A stretch of DNA of 64,000 bases, from the NCBI GenBank assembly GCA_024362935.1, contig JANCRA010000019.1, forward strand, positions 8,552,501 to 8,616,500. The letters are read 5' to 3'. Within the stretch, counting starts at the first letter, position 1; each line of letters opens with the position of its first letter. Under the pieces are notes generated by a model. It saw nothing but the letters and a program-made list of their open reading frames with translations. It did no database searches and was not told where the DNA came from. The translations under genes and the position numbers were made by a program. Below are positions 14,613 to 28,618 of this stretch, in pieces. The stretch comes from Setophaga petechia (taxonomy: Eukaryota > Chordata > Aves > Passeriformes > Parulidae).

Positions 14613-17600
14613 ATAATTCATCGTACCTTTTAATGGATACTCTGCTACTGCTGAGAACATTAAGGTGAAGAGAATAAATGCCTTGGGTGAATCTTGAAAT
14701 CTTTCATTATGCATGTCATTCTATTTCTGTAATGCTATAATGCTGAAATGTTTCTGTGGCAGGAAACTGAGTTGTGGTAATTGCATATTCCACTCATATA
14801 TGTTTTGTAAGCAGAGCAGCACGTACTTGTCTAAAATGAGCTATTTCTAACATGATTGAAATTGGACTTTTCTACTTCTAAAGGTAGTAAATAAATCTGA
14901 GGGGGAAAAAAAGAATGAGTCTGGAGGAAAATGTCTTAAAATTTTCAGCAAGAGTGACAAAATCTTGTGGCAAAAATTGAAAGTAATCAAACAGGCTTGA
15001 TTGTAACACAGAGTGGTATGTGAATACATAGTAGACAACAGGAAATGCAAAAAATACGATGAAGAAACCATATATCCTGTGCAACTTCCATATTTTTACA
15101 ACACATGACATTCAAAGACAGGCACGTGTGCTAGACCAGGCATCTCTCTCTGCATTATTAAGGCAAACCTCAGGTTTCAACCAAATGCAAATGTTCAATA
15201 CTATGTACATTTGCCACCTTGTCATTTTGGGCCTCTCCTCCTCCTGAGAAATACTTCTTTAAACCAGCCAAGGGAGCCCTTGTATGAGCACAATTTCACA
15301 ATTAGACCTATATTTTTCAAATACATAGTGAAGACATTATAAGGTAAGATAGAGTGCTCAGATAGTGCCAATGATGTATAGCACCACAAAACCCTAAGAT
15401 GGATCTGTTTCTTTGGGTTCAACCTGCATTTCTTATCCTGATTATCTTCTCCTTCATGCCTATATACACCATGTGACGTGCTCTTAAAAAAGCCACTATG
15501 TGCAGGTCAGATGTGGATTATTTTTTCCTTGTTTTGAACATTAACCCCATATACACGTTTCCATTATGTTAGAAAAAAATACAATCAGACTTGGGAAGAA
15601 TCTGGTTACTTTTTTTTTTTGCATGCACTTTTAAATGTCACTTTTCTATTTACATGTGTGGGCTTGTCATTGGAAAAGCTCAGTGACAAGCAGCATTTTA
15701 AGTTCTCTTCCTTGATCATTTACAATGTAGCAGAGGATGGTGACCTCAAACTCATGTTGTATCTGCACAGGCAGTAATCCTGCGTTGTCCAGAGAGGACC
15801 AGTCAGGGAACTCTCATAGCCCTGTTTGTTTTGATGTTGGAAAGGAAGGGCAAAGTCAACTCTTTTGCTTACCCTAACAGAAGTGGTTGAGGTGCAATTT
15901 AAAATTTCTTTGTTAATCTGTTGTATTTTTGTGTGACCACTAAATTTCTGAGTGTTTTGGCAATACAATTCTTTAACCACGTGGTGTGAAGGTGGATGAC
16001 CTCTGTCTCTGATAAACCTTTTGAAAGCTGTTCCTCAGGAAAATGATCTGGAGGAAAAAGCATATATGCACGCAAATGAGGGAGGAGAATTGTTTGGCAT
16101 GCAGTAAGGAGTCAGAGACTCTGCATCAGCCTACCCTGCAGGGTTTGTACTTGTTGAAAAGCACAAAAGGAAACCAACACACAGCCGTAACAGGAAAAGT
16201 AATATAAAGAGGTTTCAAGTCAAAGATAATGCAAAGTTAAAACAAATGCATAGTATGTCAGAACAAATTATTTCTTTCCTTTTCTCCTTTACTCAAGTAT
16301 TCATACAACTTCACTTTTCATCAAAAGAAAGTATACATTGTGGGAAATGGATTTATAGAAAATACTTGACTTTTCTTACTCTTTTTTGTTCTTTTTCAGT
16401 TCTTATCTTTGTCCACTACTAGTGAAAAGAACCAAGACTATATGTTTTATACCACCGCCTGATTATTTTTCAATAAGGAAAATGCTGAATTTCCTCAAAC
16501 CACTGATGTTTCCTCCAAAATGTCCCCCAGTAGCTTTGCTAACTCACTTCCAAAGACTTTCATTCTTTGCTAATGCAAATCACTCTTTTCCTTCACTCCA
16601 AATATTTTCTGTGTGGAGTTTCATTAGAGGGGTAACATGCACCTGAAGATTGTCCCAAAAATCGTGTCTCCTAATGATTCTTCTTGCTCTTTTCTACTTC
16701 TTAGAGGGTGGTGATATCAGAGAGAAGTCACAGCCTGAAAAGGTCTTAAGAGGCTGAACTACTTATGAGCTCATATTTTTCTATGTAGTTTATCAAAATT
16801 ATGGGAACAAATGGTGATTTTCCACACAGTTAGATTGGTCAAAATTATAATTCCTAAAGTTAAGAACATTCAGGCTTAGGTAATTCCACATTTCCTCTAG
16901 TGCAAACCTGCTTTGGCCAGTATAATGCAGTTTTAACAATCGCAAAAAATAATATAATAAAAGAATGCAAAATTAATGTTTTAAGCTTCACAGTGAGGTA
17001 AAAAAAGAGAATACTTAATATCATGTATCAAAGTAGGAAGAGAACAGCAAACTGAGACCTAACCACTGGAAGGTCACAACCAATAACTTTTCTGCAAATG
17101 GAAATCGGTTGCAGAAGCATCAAATGATAATTACTGTTTGCTGGAGAATTTTAATAGAGTTCTACGTCACACTATAAAATGTTTAATTGTAACCCCATTT
17201 TAATAACACTATCTGATTAAATGAAAAGACGCCTTGCTGATTGCAATTACAATCTGTCAAACTGCATATTTATTTACAGTTTGGTTTCCTAAAACTACAA
17301 GATAAAAAAAGGAAACTCTATTCAGCTTGTCAGCAAACTATAATTATTGTGTATCCTTCTGTCAGTTTCTGCAAAAAACTTTTGGTTCTAAAATGGATCT
17401 AATTATAACTACATCAACATTTTTATAAATGCTTGCTTTCCATTCTTTCCCTGTCCTTTTCTTCATCCTTAGCAGTGAATTATTTGTCGCAAAATCAGAA
17501 GGAAAAAATTCTTCTAAGTAAATAACACTTGTTCCTCTGTTTTATCCTTTCTATCCTAAATTGCTGTTAGAATACAAAAAACTCTATTCAGTGTAAATAT

Positions 17601-18397
17601 TATTTATGGCAGTGCACTGTTCTAGCACAGTGCTCGAGCAAAGCCATGGGATTAGGACTCTATTGGGTTTTTTCTGCTTTGGCATTAATGTTTGGATATC
17701 AGCTGAAAAACTCTTTCCAAGAATATCATGTAGCTCATCTTCTGCAAAGTCTATTTATTGTAATTTATAACCTTTCACAAGAAACAATTTGCCAGACAAA
17801 CAAGAAACAAGTCCAAATATCTGAACACCAGTGTATGTATCAACCAGTTGCAGAAATTACATCTCAAAGAAAGGTCTATTAAATCATCCCACCCATCTCT
17901 CAGCCAGTGCAGGATTTTCCCATACGTACATGTTCCAGTGCTTTAACACTACCTGGGAGACTATTCTGATGCCATTAAAAGGGTTTTTTTCCCAACCTTC
18001 ACCCATTGTTTATTTTTATCCCATTACTTGCAGTGACATTCCTTAGGTATCATAAACATCTACTCCTTCAGCCTAACTTTCGAAGTAATGGATGATGATA
18101 AATAAATAAAATATTTAAAATGTGCACATAAACAATTTCACAAAATAACACTATAGCTGAACCTTCAAGAAGAGTTCTTTTGCTCAGTGTAGTTCATGGG
18201 CTAATACAGTCTGGATCATGATTATATGCTAATAAGATTTGGGGAAAGCTGATTATTTTTCTATGTTTCTTAAATGGTCAAGTCAGCTATGAACCAAAAC
18301 AGTCTGAGTTAATATACATCTTCTTCATTATTTATTTCCTAGCTGTTCCATCAACATCTATTACCTATCATACATTGTTAAATCAACATGTCCTATG

Positions 18398-18428
18398 TAA
18401 ATATAAATATAAATATAAATATAAATAT
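18398..18428. repeat. (TAAATA)n microsatellite
   Basis: About five tandem TAAATA units, with no interruption, in intron 3. Confidence 0.93.
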
Positions 18429-21400
18429 GCAGATAGATATAAAAAGCACACCTTAAAAATAAATAACAGAATATTTAAAATATTAAATGATCTTCATTAA
18501 CCTCCACCGCCTGCTGGATATTATGTATGGTGATTTTTTTAAGGGTGAGAACCTCTATCCAGAGCTTGCAGGAGGAGTCTAGATGAATTCTCTGAAAAAT
18601 AAGTTAGATCTGTCAGAAATGACAAACCTATGGAGTATCCTGCTCTCAGTGAGATGACCTTTTAAAATCCTACCTTCAACTACATTAAATGAGGGACATT
18701 ACAGTTCCCTCTGGACCAATTTAGGTGATTTGGTAAGTAACACAATATTATGGCTGCACTGAGCCAGGATCTAAGAGGTCAGGTTACTCATGTGACTTTT
18801 TTTTGTTGCACAGCTTTCCTATATTGTCTTTAATTATATAATAATCAAAACAATAAAAATTGTTTCCAAACAGGACATTAGATCATGATTTTTCTCTTCA
18901 GTCTTGTTGCACCTTGCACTGATTTTCCACATGTTACAAGAAAATTATTTCAGAGTTATGATGGCATTATGAGTGTGGATGATTATTGACAAACAATTTT
19001 GTTGACATGCCTTCTTATATAATGTGAAATCTAAATTCCCACAATTTATGAAGTAATGAAAGCATCTGTTATAGACCTATTTTTATTTCTTTTGAAACTC
19101 TGGGATAGCTAGAGTAGGACAGGTTCAACATTAAGCCAGAATATTTTTGAAAATCCCACTGAGGTTTTCAGTCAGCCACAGAGCTCCTAAAATGTACTTC
19201 AGAGGCAGAGGCCACAAATGATGAAATCAGTGCAACAGTGCCAGCCACAATTAAAATTACATAGGCCAGGCCCTAGGCAGAGAACTCCCCTGTTTTGAAT
19301 TTTCCTCTCCTTGCATTCACAAAGCTGATGACAAGTGAGAAGAAACACATGTGCTATGGAACTGGCCCGTAAGGGCTTGGACTGGAGATCTGGGCAGTGG
19401 AGCATCATACTCTGTGGTTAAACAGATACTTCACTTCTCCCCAGAGCTGACTGCATTTCAAGGACAAGCAAAGCAATGCCTGCATCTTTTTCACGTCTCT
19501 TAAATAAGGTTGCTGTATCACTTCCAGGTTGCTTGAGAGCTTAAAAGTCTCAGCTATCATAATATGCAGTCACTGTAAAAACTTTCTATTAGATGTGCAG
19601 CACATGGCAGTTAAGTCCTGCTTCTATTACATGTGAGGACATCTGCTAGTTCTAATATTGAAAGCTGACTCTCACCACACTGCTAACCACCTTTGTGTTA
19701 CTGAGCATCAAACATGAAATTAGCTCCTGGTAACACTTTCATTATTACAAGTCCCCCTACGTAGTCATTTTCATCCTCCTCCTTTAAGACCTTTCTTTCT
19801 CAATTTGGGATTCATTTGTCTTTGTATACGGTGAATTACATTTTGCTAGCTTTTAAATAAAGTAAGTGGTTTTCCCTCCTACAGTATAGTACTTGATAGA
19901 TAGGAGGGACTGATATTGTGAACATCTACTTGCACTGTTAGGAGTAAAATACTTTCTCAGCTAATTAGTGAATGCAAAGCACTTCAAGGCACAAGAAAGG
20001 TGCTTCAGAAGAGCAGAGTTCTATTGACATTATTTTTCAAATGCTATCAGTTGTTTTGTGTACAAAAGATAACTTTTAAAAGTTATTTTACATTGTATAC
20101 TTTCTGTCAGGTAACTTAAACTTCAGATAAGGATAACCAGATAAGGACCAAGCCTATTGCACTAAACAGTTTTTATGCTCCCACATAAGAAAAGGGAGCA
20201 TCATAAAATTCATTAAAATGAGATTCCACACTTGAGTATTAAGGCATGTCTTGGAAACTAAAGCTTAGTTACTGAGTTAATCTCTGAAATTCTTTATGTG
20301 TGAATGAAAGTAATCTTAAAATGTATTAGAAAGAAGTTGCATCTCCAAATAAAAAAGCATTGCATTCTCAACAGGGGCCTGATCCTGTAAGTACTCCATG
20401 AGCAGGCCTTTTTTTGGTTAAGGGATCAGAATATCCAGTTTAAAGGTCTTTTTCAGTTTAGATAATTTTTGTAAGGATGAAGTTAAGGTACCTATAACCC
20501 AATATCATTCCTGTCTGGAAGCAGAATTTTGAAGATGTGATAGGAAGTTGTTTCATCTTGTTTCATTTTGTTACCCATTAGGTATGCCATGTCTCACTTT
20601 AGCAACCAGGCTACTTACTTCATTAACTCAATTAGCAAAAGTACCCATTATCAAAGTTACTTTCAGGCACTGTAACCTCACTTATAACTCAGGAATTTGG
20701 TAAAAATATTGTATAATGCAGCCATGCGCAGTACATTAATTAAATCCGTTGAATCTAGTTCAATAATTTGGCTCTAGTTTCAGCCTCTGTTTAGCAACAA
20801 CATGGATCCACAATCTGGGGAGAAGGGGGATGTTGCAGATCCTACATCCTGTCTGCTACACTCCCATTCCAGCAGAGGGCTTCAGTGATTAACAGCGAGG
20901 TACATACTTACAGACATATAGATGTTCACATGTATGTGCATAGTGTATCCAGGTATAGATGTGTGCCACTATGTACTCTGAGCACTGCAGTCCACTTCAG
21001 CTCTGGGTCAGGGCAGGCACACAGAGTGCCCATCACGACCTATAACATCTCCTTCCACTTTTTTATGTCCCTGCATGTTGGTTGAAAGAGGAATTTTGGA
21101 TACATCCTGATAATATGTAAAATGAAGTGAAATTTCTTTGTTCACTTTAGACGAAAAGCATTCATTGTGGGGATTTTGTAGCTGAAAGATATTCACAAGC
21201 ATGCCTTAGAGGTGTTCCCCACTCCATAATGCTTCTTGCTGCCACTCTATACCTTAAGTCCTTTTTTCTGACTGCATCCATCCATGATATGCACAGAAAA
21301 TGAATTAAGAAAATTCATTTTAGTATCTTTAGTGTACAAATACAGAGGCATCAGCATGTACAATGTGCCAGAAGTGCAGCTCAAAGGTGTGTGAGTGAGG

Positions 21401-23179
21401 CTACAAAGATCCTGGGTCACATGCCTGTGCCTGAAGTACAGCATCACAGGAGCAGTGGAGGTTAAAGATTTTACACACTGCCCACAGGCAATCCCAACGT
21501 GGAATTTACATAGAACAGGCTTTGTACAAATGAAGAGGAGGAGGAAGGGGGAACAGAGGGGCAAACATCCATCTAAAATGAATCTTTATGTTATTAAAAG
21601 GACGTGGGAAGAGTAGACATCTTTACACTTTTAGCATTTCTTAATTGCCTTGTGAAAGAAGAAGGGATAAAAATAACAAATGAGTTATTTTTCATTTCTG
21701 ATTATTTCTTCAAATCTCAAAACAAAACCATGTAGAATATTTTTCTTCCATTACTCATGTAAAAAGTCACTGGTAAACTCAAACAATGATACTTAAAACT
21801 CTGTAAAAACCACAAAAACAGATAAAAACCCCCTGAGATTATTAATTGGAACATTTAAATTCCTTCAACTTGGAAAGTCAAGAATGGGCTTTTCCCCTCA
21901 AAATGAAGAAAAAAATTTGCTAAACATCTATGACTCTATAGATAAGATTTAAGGAGAAGAATTCACACTCTAGCAGGTGACAGCTGAATTTCCAGCATGC
22001 ACGTGGCACCTAGAGTTAAGACAGAACATTCTGTAGTGGGGCTGCTTTTGTCCACACACCTTTCTAGTACTGAACAAAACAGGATGAGATGCTGAATGCA
22101 GTTCAAATCCATGAGGGATGTGCAGTCTTCTCAGCTGCTTTTGAGTTTCAAAGAATGCAAATTCATGCATTTAAATGATGAAACAGGTGGAAATAGAGGC
22201 TACTCCACCTGATGCACAAAACCCTCCCTTTCATCTGCACTGTGGGCTTCTCCTTCCTTTTTGTCTTCATAGAAGTATGTTCACAGTTTTTGAGAAAGAC
22301 ATTTCACTTCAATTCCATATCCAGGACTTAACATCGCTAAGATTTTTTTTGCCAAAGTGTGAGTCTTCAGAAACATTTCATTATCATGCTGTTCTCGACA
22401 ACTACATGCAATGTTAAAAGCAGCAGATTAAAGTCAACAATCTCTGCTGCTGAAGCCCCTGATTTTCTGACATTTTCTGAGAGTTATGTTTCCTCTATTT
22501 GCATACTCTATTATCTGTTTTGTTTGACACTTGCAGCTATGATGCTGCTTATGCATTAATCACTCCTGTGAGTACTTCACATGTGAGGTGTTGTATAATA
22601 TACCACCCACAACTGAAGTCTTTCTCTCTGCACCACATTCATCTTGTCTTAGCCTGTGTCTATCTGGTTAAAGTCCAAGTAAAAAATTAATACAACTAAA
22701 CTTATTTTTCTTACTTTTTATATGTAGCAAATAGATTCCTATCAGGCAATGGGTAACCAGTGTGAAAAAGGCCACGGAAGTATTTTCTATAGAAGGGTGT
22801 TTTCAAAAATAAGATACATGACACCTCGTTATTTCTTCTTTAAATTATACTGAAGTTGTTTTCTGACTTGAGCTTGTGAAATATGTGAGCCCCATGGATT
22901 CTCAAAAACCACACTCAAATAAGCAGGATGCTGTGTTTCACAACTGACAGTAAATCAACAGCTTCATTTTCAATTTTAAAAATGAGAGCTGGAATTATTC
23001 TAAAAAGAGTCCTGGTCATCGGTGTACAAATATTTTCCTACAGTTATGTGCAAATATTTACTTGATCTATCTTTAAGGCAAGCCCTTAGTACTTAGAGAC
23101 TGAGAGCATAACTTTACCAGATACTACTGAAGGATCAAAAAAAAATGCTCCACAAATACTTTCACAGGAATTCTTGTCC

Positions 23180-23530
23180 TAGTTGACCTGAAGAAGGTGG
23201 GGTCCATCAGACGCCTGCATCCACAGAGTGCTCTCTTTTACTCTGCTGATGTTCTCTTGGGAGGCAAAAGCTGCAGAGGTGCTGCCAGCTGAGGTGGTAC
23301 CAGCAATGTTGCCGCTTCTGTGAATGCATGGACCGATGTTTTTTGCTGAGAAGGCCCCAGGGACAAGGTGACCCATGGGAAGGTTCTGGTCCTGCTGCTG
23401 TAGTGTGGGGTCTGTAAGTCCAGTCCCAGATAGAAGACATCTTTTTTGAGCGTTATCCCACTTGAATTTAATCCTGAGGCACAGCCAATCAGTCGCCTGC
23501 CACAGTACACTATAGCTAAATGGCATATCT
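23180..23530 (-). other. GC-richer patch with two overlapping open frames; origin unknown
   Basis: Seen: about 350 bp, visibly GC-richer than its flanks, stays open on the minus strand in two frames at once (115 codons at 23179..23526 and 99 codons at 23238..23537). The 115-codon frame has a Q/P-containing stretch followed by an A/S/T/G-rich segment. I do not recognise a domain. It could be a fragment of an old retroelement or a processed insert, or simply a stop-poor GC-rich patch. There is no flanking LTR, poly-A tail or splice evidence to decide, and it is not called as a gene. Confidence 0.3.
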
Positions 23531-23913
23531 CTATCACTGCTAAAAAAGCATGCTTTGTTTCACTCTGATTTTATACAGCTGTAATTTCTGACATCAAAAG
23601 TTTCTTGTAGCACAGTAAAGAGCCTTGTAGTAGCAGATATGCAATATTCAGGTATTTATGAAACCTTGATAAAATAACATCTTAATCAGCTCCTGTACAT
23701 ATCCTTTCTGTTGTCTGATGACAAAAGAGTAGAGCAGACATCAGAAGAAAAGAAAGATAAAAATTATGTCTCAGAGTCCTTGATGGAATAAGTAGTCAGA
23801 ATTCTAGTAGAGACAATAAGGTTATGCTGATGGACATGAGCTGATCAGGGTGTTTGACAAAACATACATTAACTATTGTAACCTTTTCCCATGCAAGGCT
23901 TATTTCAATAAAG

Positions 23914-24006
23914 AAAAAAAAAAAACTGCTCAGAAAACATGACATTGTTTTTTTGCCATTGTTTTTTGTTGTTGTTGTTGGTTTGTTTTTTTTTGTTTCT
24001 TTTTTT
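23914..24006. repeat. Low-complexity A12 followed by T/GTT-rich tract
   Basis: A12 at 23914..23925 is followed after about 20 bp by a T-rich tract with four GTT units and long T runs (23947..24006). The A run follows AATAAAG, resembling a polyadenylation signal plus tail. No retroposed gene body was recognised upstream. Confidence 0.85.
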
Positions 24007-24330
24007 AGGAAAAAGAAGAATACAAAGTTGCTTAATAAGAAAAAAAACCAAGCAACTTTAACACAAGATGTTCCATGACCTTAGCTTTATGATTTGGTGG
24101 TTCTGATGGCAATAACTCACTGCAATAAAATTTGGGGTAGCAGCAGGTCTGTGTAGCATAACAGTAAATTTTGATGTAAACTGAAGACCAGAGACTGGTA
24201 ATGAGGCACAAATGGGAAGTATTCACCAGAGACAAAATGAATCTGCTACCACTGGCATGCAATACAAGCTAGAAAAAAGTATCCAAACATGATTCAAATC
24301 TCAACACTTAGATTAGGAGACACAAATCTC

Positions 24331-24332
<2 letters not shown>

Positions 24333-24361
<29 letters not shown>
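24333..24361. repeat. Poly-T tract (T29)
   Basis: Uninterrupted run of 29 T, the longest homopolymer in the window. On the minus strand this is A29, which could be a retroposon tail. The sequence on its 5' side in that orientation shows no recognised element. Confidence 0.93.
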
Positions 24362-27300
24362 GTTATGAAAGTCATTCATCTTGTTTATGAGAAATAATGA
24401 ATTTCTGTTTGACTCAGTAGTTTCCACTGACACTTAAAAGTGCAAGAAAAAAGAATCAGCTGATCAGCTGTATAGGTCAGCCTCAAGATGAGTCATGAAT
24501 ACTGAATTTAAACTAACATGTATGAAACTAGAAAAATAAAATCTCTTAAATGCATCACAGATACAACAACAGTCTCCTTTATTGCATTTATTAGCAACTG
24601 TACTGTGAATAAGAAATATTAACTTCATTCTACCTGAGATTAAAAATGGCAAAAAAAAAAATAGCTGTCTGCTTTCTTCCTTGTTATACAATGCCACATT
24701 TTGTTTAAGATATTAATCTCTCATGGGTTGCATATTTAAAAATGTAATTCATGAAAAAGTATAATGTAATTGGTCAGGCTTTGATGAATTGGGGCATAAT
24801 GTTAAATAATTATTCATTGCCTTTATTCTTCTGTCTAAGTGTGCAAAAAAAAAGGCAGTTTTTTATTGCTTTTTTTTTTAATATAAGGACATAGGCCTTT
24901 GTGACATGCATTTTATTTTAAACTAATGCTTCTATTATTCCACATTTGAATAATTATAGCTGACATCATCTACTCTTCCGTGACCTAGAAGATCTTTAGC
25001 TCTAGCACACTGTTACATATTTTAGGCATTACATGAAATAAAACACCTCAAGATTTCAAAAATATTTATTTTAAAAACAGCATTGAAATTGTCTGTAATC
25101 ACATTTTATGCTCTGCTTTGAAAGCAGCATTATTCAATATGCCAGTGGTCTTTTCCATAAGAGCAACATATTAGAAATTCATGCTGCTCTAATATATCTG
25201 AATTCCTTGATGTACTGCACTCCCTATAGACCTAAAGAAACATTTTTGCTTCAGTTTCATATGTCCTGCACATTACCTACTGATGTGGTGGTTGTCAAAA
25301 CAGTTGTACAGTAGCCTTTGAATTCAAAGTGTGCCTTGACTGTATACTAAAAATGACAATAAACCTAAGTATATACATTATGCTGGCTTTTGTTGCCAGC
25401 ACAAGTAGAGCATTTGGGAAATCAAACCCCTGATTTTATTGTCTTTTAACATATTTTTCACTCTGAACTTAAAACCCAGAAATTTGAAGCATTTCAAGAA
25501 ATTTAAATCTTCTCTTTATTTCTTGTAAGTTTTCTATGGTATACCATCATGAGCCACATTTTCAAAAAGATCAGCACAAGATTACAAATGAAAGCATTCC
25601 AAAAATAGGTTGGGGTTTTTTTCCAACTATGTAAAAACAGCACTGCAGTTTTTAACCCTGGTTTCTTGCAGAAAAAACAACTATCTATAGGATACACTAA
25701 AGAAGCTAGAATGTCTATAATTTTATTGATACATAGAAAAACCCATTTTATAGAACACATCCAACACATCAAAATTCTCACACAAAATGCATTTTTTGCG
25801 AATGTTTGAAGGGTAATTCTTGTGGTCCTTGAAAATATCCTTTGGGATATTTCAGGAAAACTCACATCAACAGAAAAAGGTTGGCAGGTCAAGCCCCAGC
25901 TGGGATCTAAGCAAACCCACACAGTCTTCAACTGGCAGGAAACCAGGAAGGGATCCCTATTCCATTATATAGAAGCAAACATGTTAACAGGACCATAAGT
26001 ACATTTTCATTAAAAACCACTTCTATCTATATCAAATTGCATCCAATTAAGAAGCAGGAATAGAAGTCATATCCATTTTGAAGGAGGATTTTAAGGGCTC
26101 CCATGATGGGGCTGGACTGTGGGTTAATACCACCCTGACTCACATTATGCACAAATTTTGTAGATTTCTGAAGCCCTGATATCCAGACATAATGAGCGCC
26201 TAAAGAAATCTGCATGTGACAGCATGATAGAAATTAACATGCATGTGCATGTGTACATTCTGTATGTCAGCTAAGAATACAGAAATATACAAACATAGAA
26301 GTAAATATGTGAACTGACAGCAGAATAATGAGAAGGAAAAATTTTAGTGGTTTTGTTGTTTGATTTCTTTTTTCTTAAATAGTTGGCATGCAGTATGAAA
26401 GTCCAATCAATCAAAAAAACTTCAAAGAACGTTAATTCCAAATTTAAGACACTGTCAATGGCAATGAGAAATTCTCATCCCCCAGCACTGAAAAATTTTT
26501 TAGAAAGAATTCCCACAGTGTAAGAATCTGTAAGAAGCCAATCCCCACTATGAATTCACTGAGCTGGTAGTGGGCTCTTATTGTGTGTATTTAAGCACTT
26601 CTGCAGAGGAGAATTCTTAGAGAGATTGGGGTAAATCCTGCCATCCTTACTGAAAGGGATTTTATCTGCAGCTTGGAGGGAGTACTGCACAGCATGAAAT
26701 GGGGACTTCTGATGGGGGGAGATTTGAAAGGGTTTTAGGAAGGGTATATCCTCAATTTTCAATCTGTCCAAAATCACAGAAATCCTCATGTGAAAACACC
26801 TGGTAGTTGAGATGGAAGAAAAACACTATACTTAGTGTATGAACTATTTTCTAATTGTTTCTGATCTCACTGATATTCCTTTCCCACATTTGGCTACTAT
26901 TAAGTAATGTTTTGTCTAGAAGAACACAAACTGAAAAACACTCACTAGTTCTAACACAGATAGAATAAAAGGTATTATTGCTAAAATACCAACATAGGTT
27001 AAAAATTAGCTAAAAAGAAGGATGTTTAAATTTAAAAAACACGCACATTCTATTAGAGGCACATTGCAATGCAGCTGAATTTGTCCCAACGTAAGTAAAA
27101 TTTGCTGAAGATGTGAAATTAATTAGGGATAGAGAACAGCCAACAGATTTGCTTCTAAGAATATTTTTTCTAAAAATACCCATTAGTGCCCTGAAAAATG
27201 AAGTGAGACACATGTTTTCCAAGTACACTAAACGGTACTTGATATACTAGAAATTATATGGAACCAAGGGTTTAGATAGATTGGAGAAACTTATAAATTA

Positions 27301-28603
27301 TGTTCTATAGGAGGCAATATAAGAGTGATTTAGACAAGAACTTGCTAAATGGATCAGAGTTTGATGAGACAGTAAAAAGGAAACTTGGAGATGAGTAATA
27401 CCACAAGAAAAGAGTCATATTGAAAAAAAGTTAAATGTTCTGGGTTATAAAGAAGCTTCAAAACTAAGTAAAGAATATTAACTCTAAAAAATCCCCTGTT
27501 TTTCTTCATCAGTGCAAAGCCAAAAGAACAATGGGGTCATTCTATTAACTGAAGAAGTCACTGAATTCACTGAAGAGTTAAATTACTTCCCTCAAGTTAA
27601 TTTCTCTCAAGTTATCAAATTCAAATCAGAGAAGCAATACTGACAAACAGCATTTGAACTGTATGAAATCGAGGTGTTAACATTGTACCAGTTGTGCTAA
27701 CATGAGCTGTAGCTTCACCCCCTGCACAGATAAGCCAGCTCAAGTTCAAACTATTGCTAGGGAAGAGGTGCTCCTGTGCAAAAAGGGCATGCAAGCTAGG
27801 GATAACAGCTGACTTAGCACATGACACTCCAAGGATCATGCTTTATTTATTGAACAAATCCTCAGAAATTATTGTAAAAATTCAGCACATATTTTCTTGA
27901 CATCTGATTTTCATCTCTTCTGATCTTCACTAAGATCCAACAGCAAAATTGCCGAGCTATATTATTCAACTTTTTTGTATTTTCCTTCAATGTGATTATT
28001 CACTACGATGATCTACAGACTCTCAAGGCCCTTTGTTCAGGGCTTATTGCAAAAGGTTAATGTGAAACATCACAGTTTAAAAGAATGCATAGTTCTGAGC
28101 CATAACCATGGCTCAAAAGAGGTCAATTCAATGAAATACTGCCTGTCTTGACTAGAGTGTCAAGCATTTCTCTTACTTTTCCAAGTCCTTTCATAGCTCT
28201 GATTCTCAGAACCCCACACAAGATTTCACTCAAGCTTTTTAATGCATGCCATTAGCTTTGCAGACAAGCAAGGAAAATATAGGCTCTTTCCATAGAGCAT
28301 ATTTCTATTTCTCTATATAAATCTGCCTCTCCTCCACTCCTCCCATTATTGAACATAACCCTGGGGTCAGATTCTGACCTCAAATACAAAGTGTGCAACA
28401 TCCCAGTAAATCAATAACAATTGTGCAACATATAAGAAGCCAATACTTGTGCCCCTCTGCTTTTTTGTACATCCTCAGAGGGAATGCAGAGCTCCTCAAA
28501 ATCAAGGTAGCTTTATTTTAATTAAGTTGCAATGAAGCTGTCTGACAAAGCAGATTTTTGTTGCAAACCAAGTCTTTTCCAGCCACCACGGCCCCTGGGT
28601 CTG

Positions 28604-28618
28604 AGCCCCTGAGGGGCT
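28604..28618. promoter_or_regulatory. Candidate TFAP2-type palindrome
   Basis: AGCCCCTGAGGGGCT is an inverted repeat with 6-bp arms and a 3-nt centre. Its core CCCTGAGGGG fits the published TFAP2 consensus SCCTSRGGSS. It sits in a GC-richer patch (about 28555..28870) roughly 1 kb downstream of exon 3 on the TOX strand. Only the motif supports it. Confidence 0.35.

Noticed and set aside
25503..25931. 142-codon minus-strand ORF rich in Phe, Cys, Leu and Trp
   Set aside because: Looks like a membrane protein at first glance, but the hydrophobicity comes from T-rich intronic DNA. No known family was recognised.
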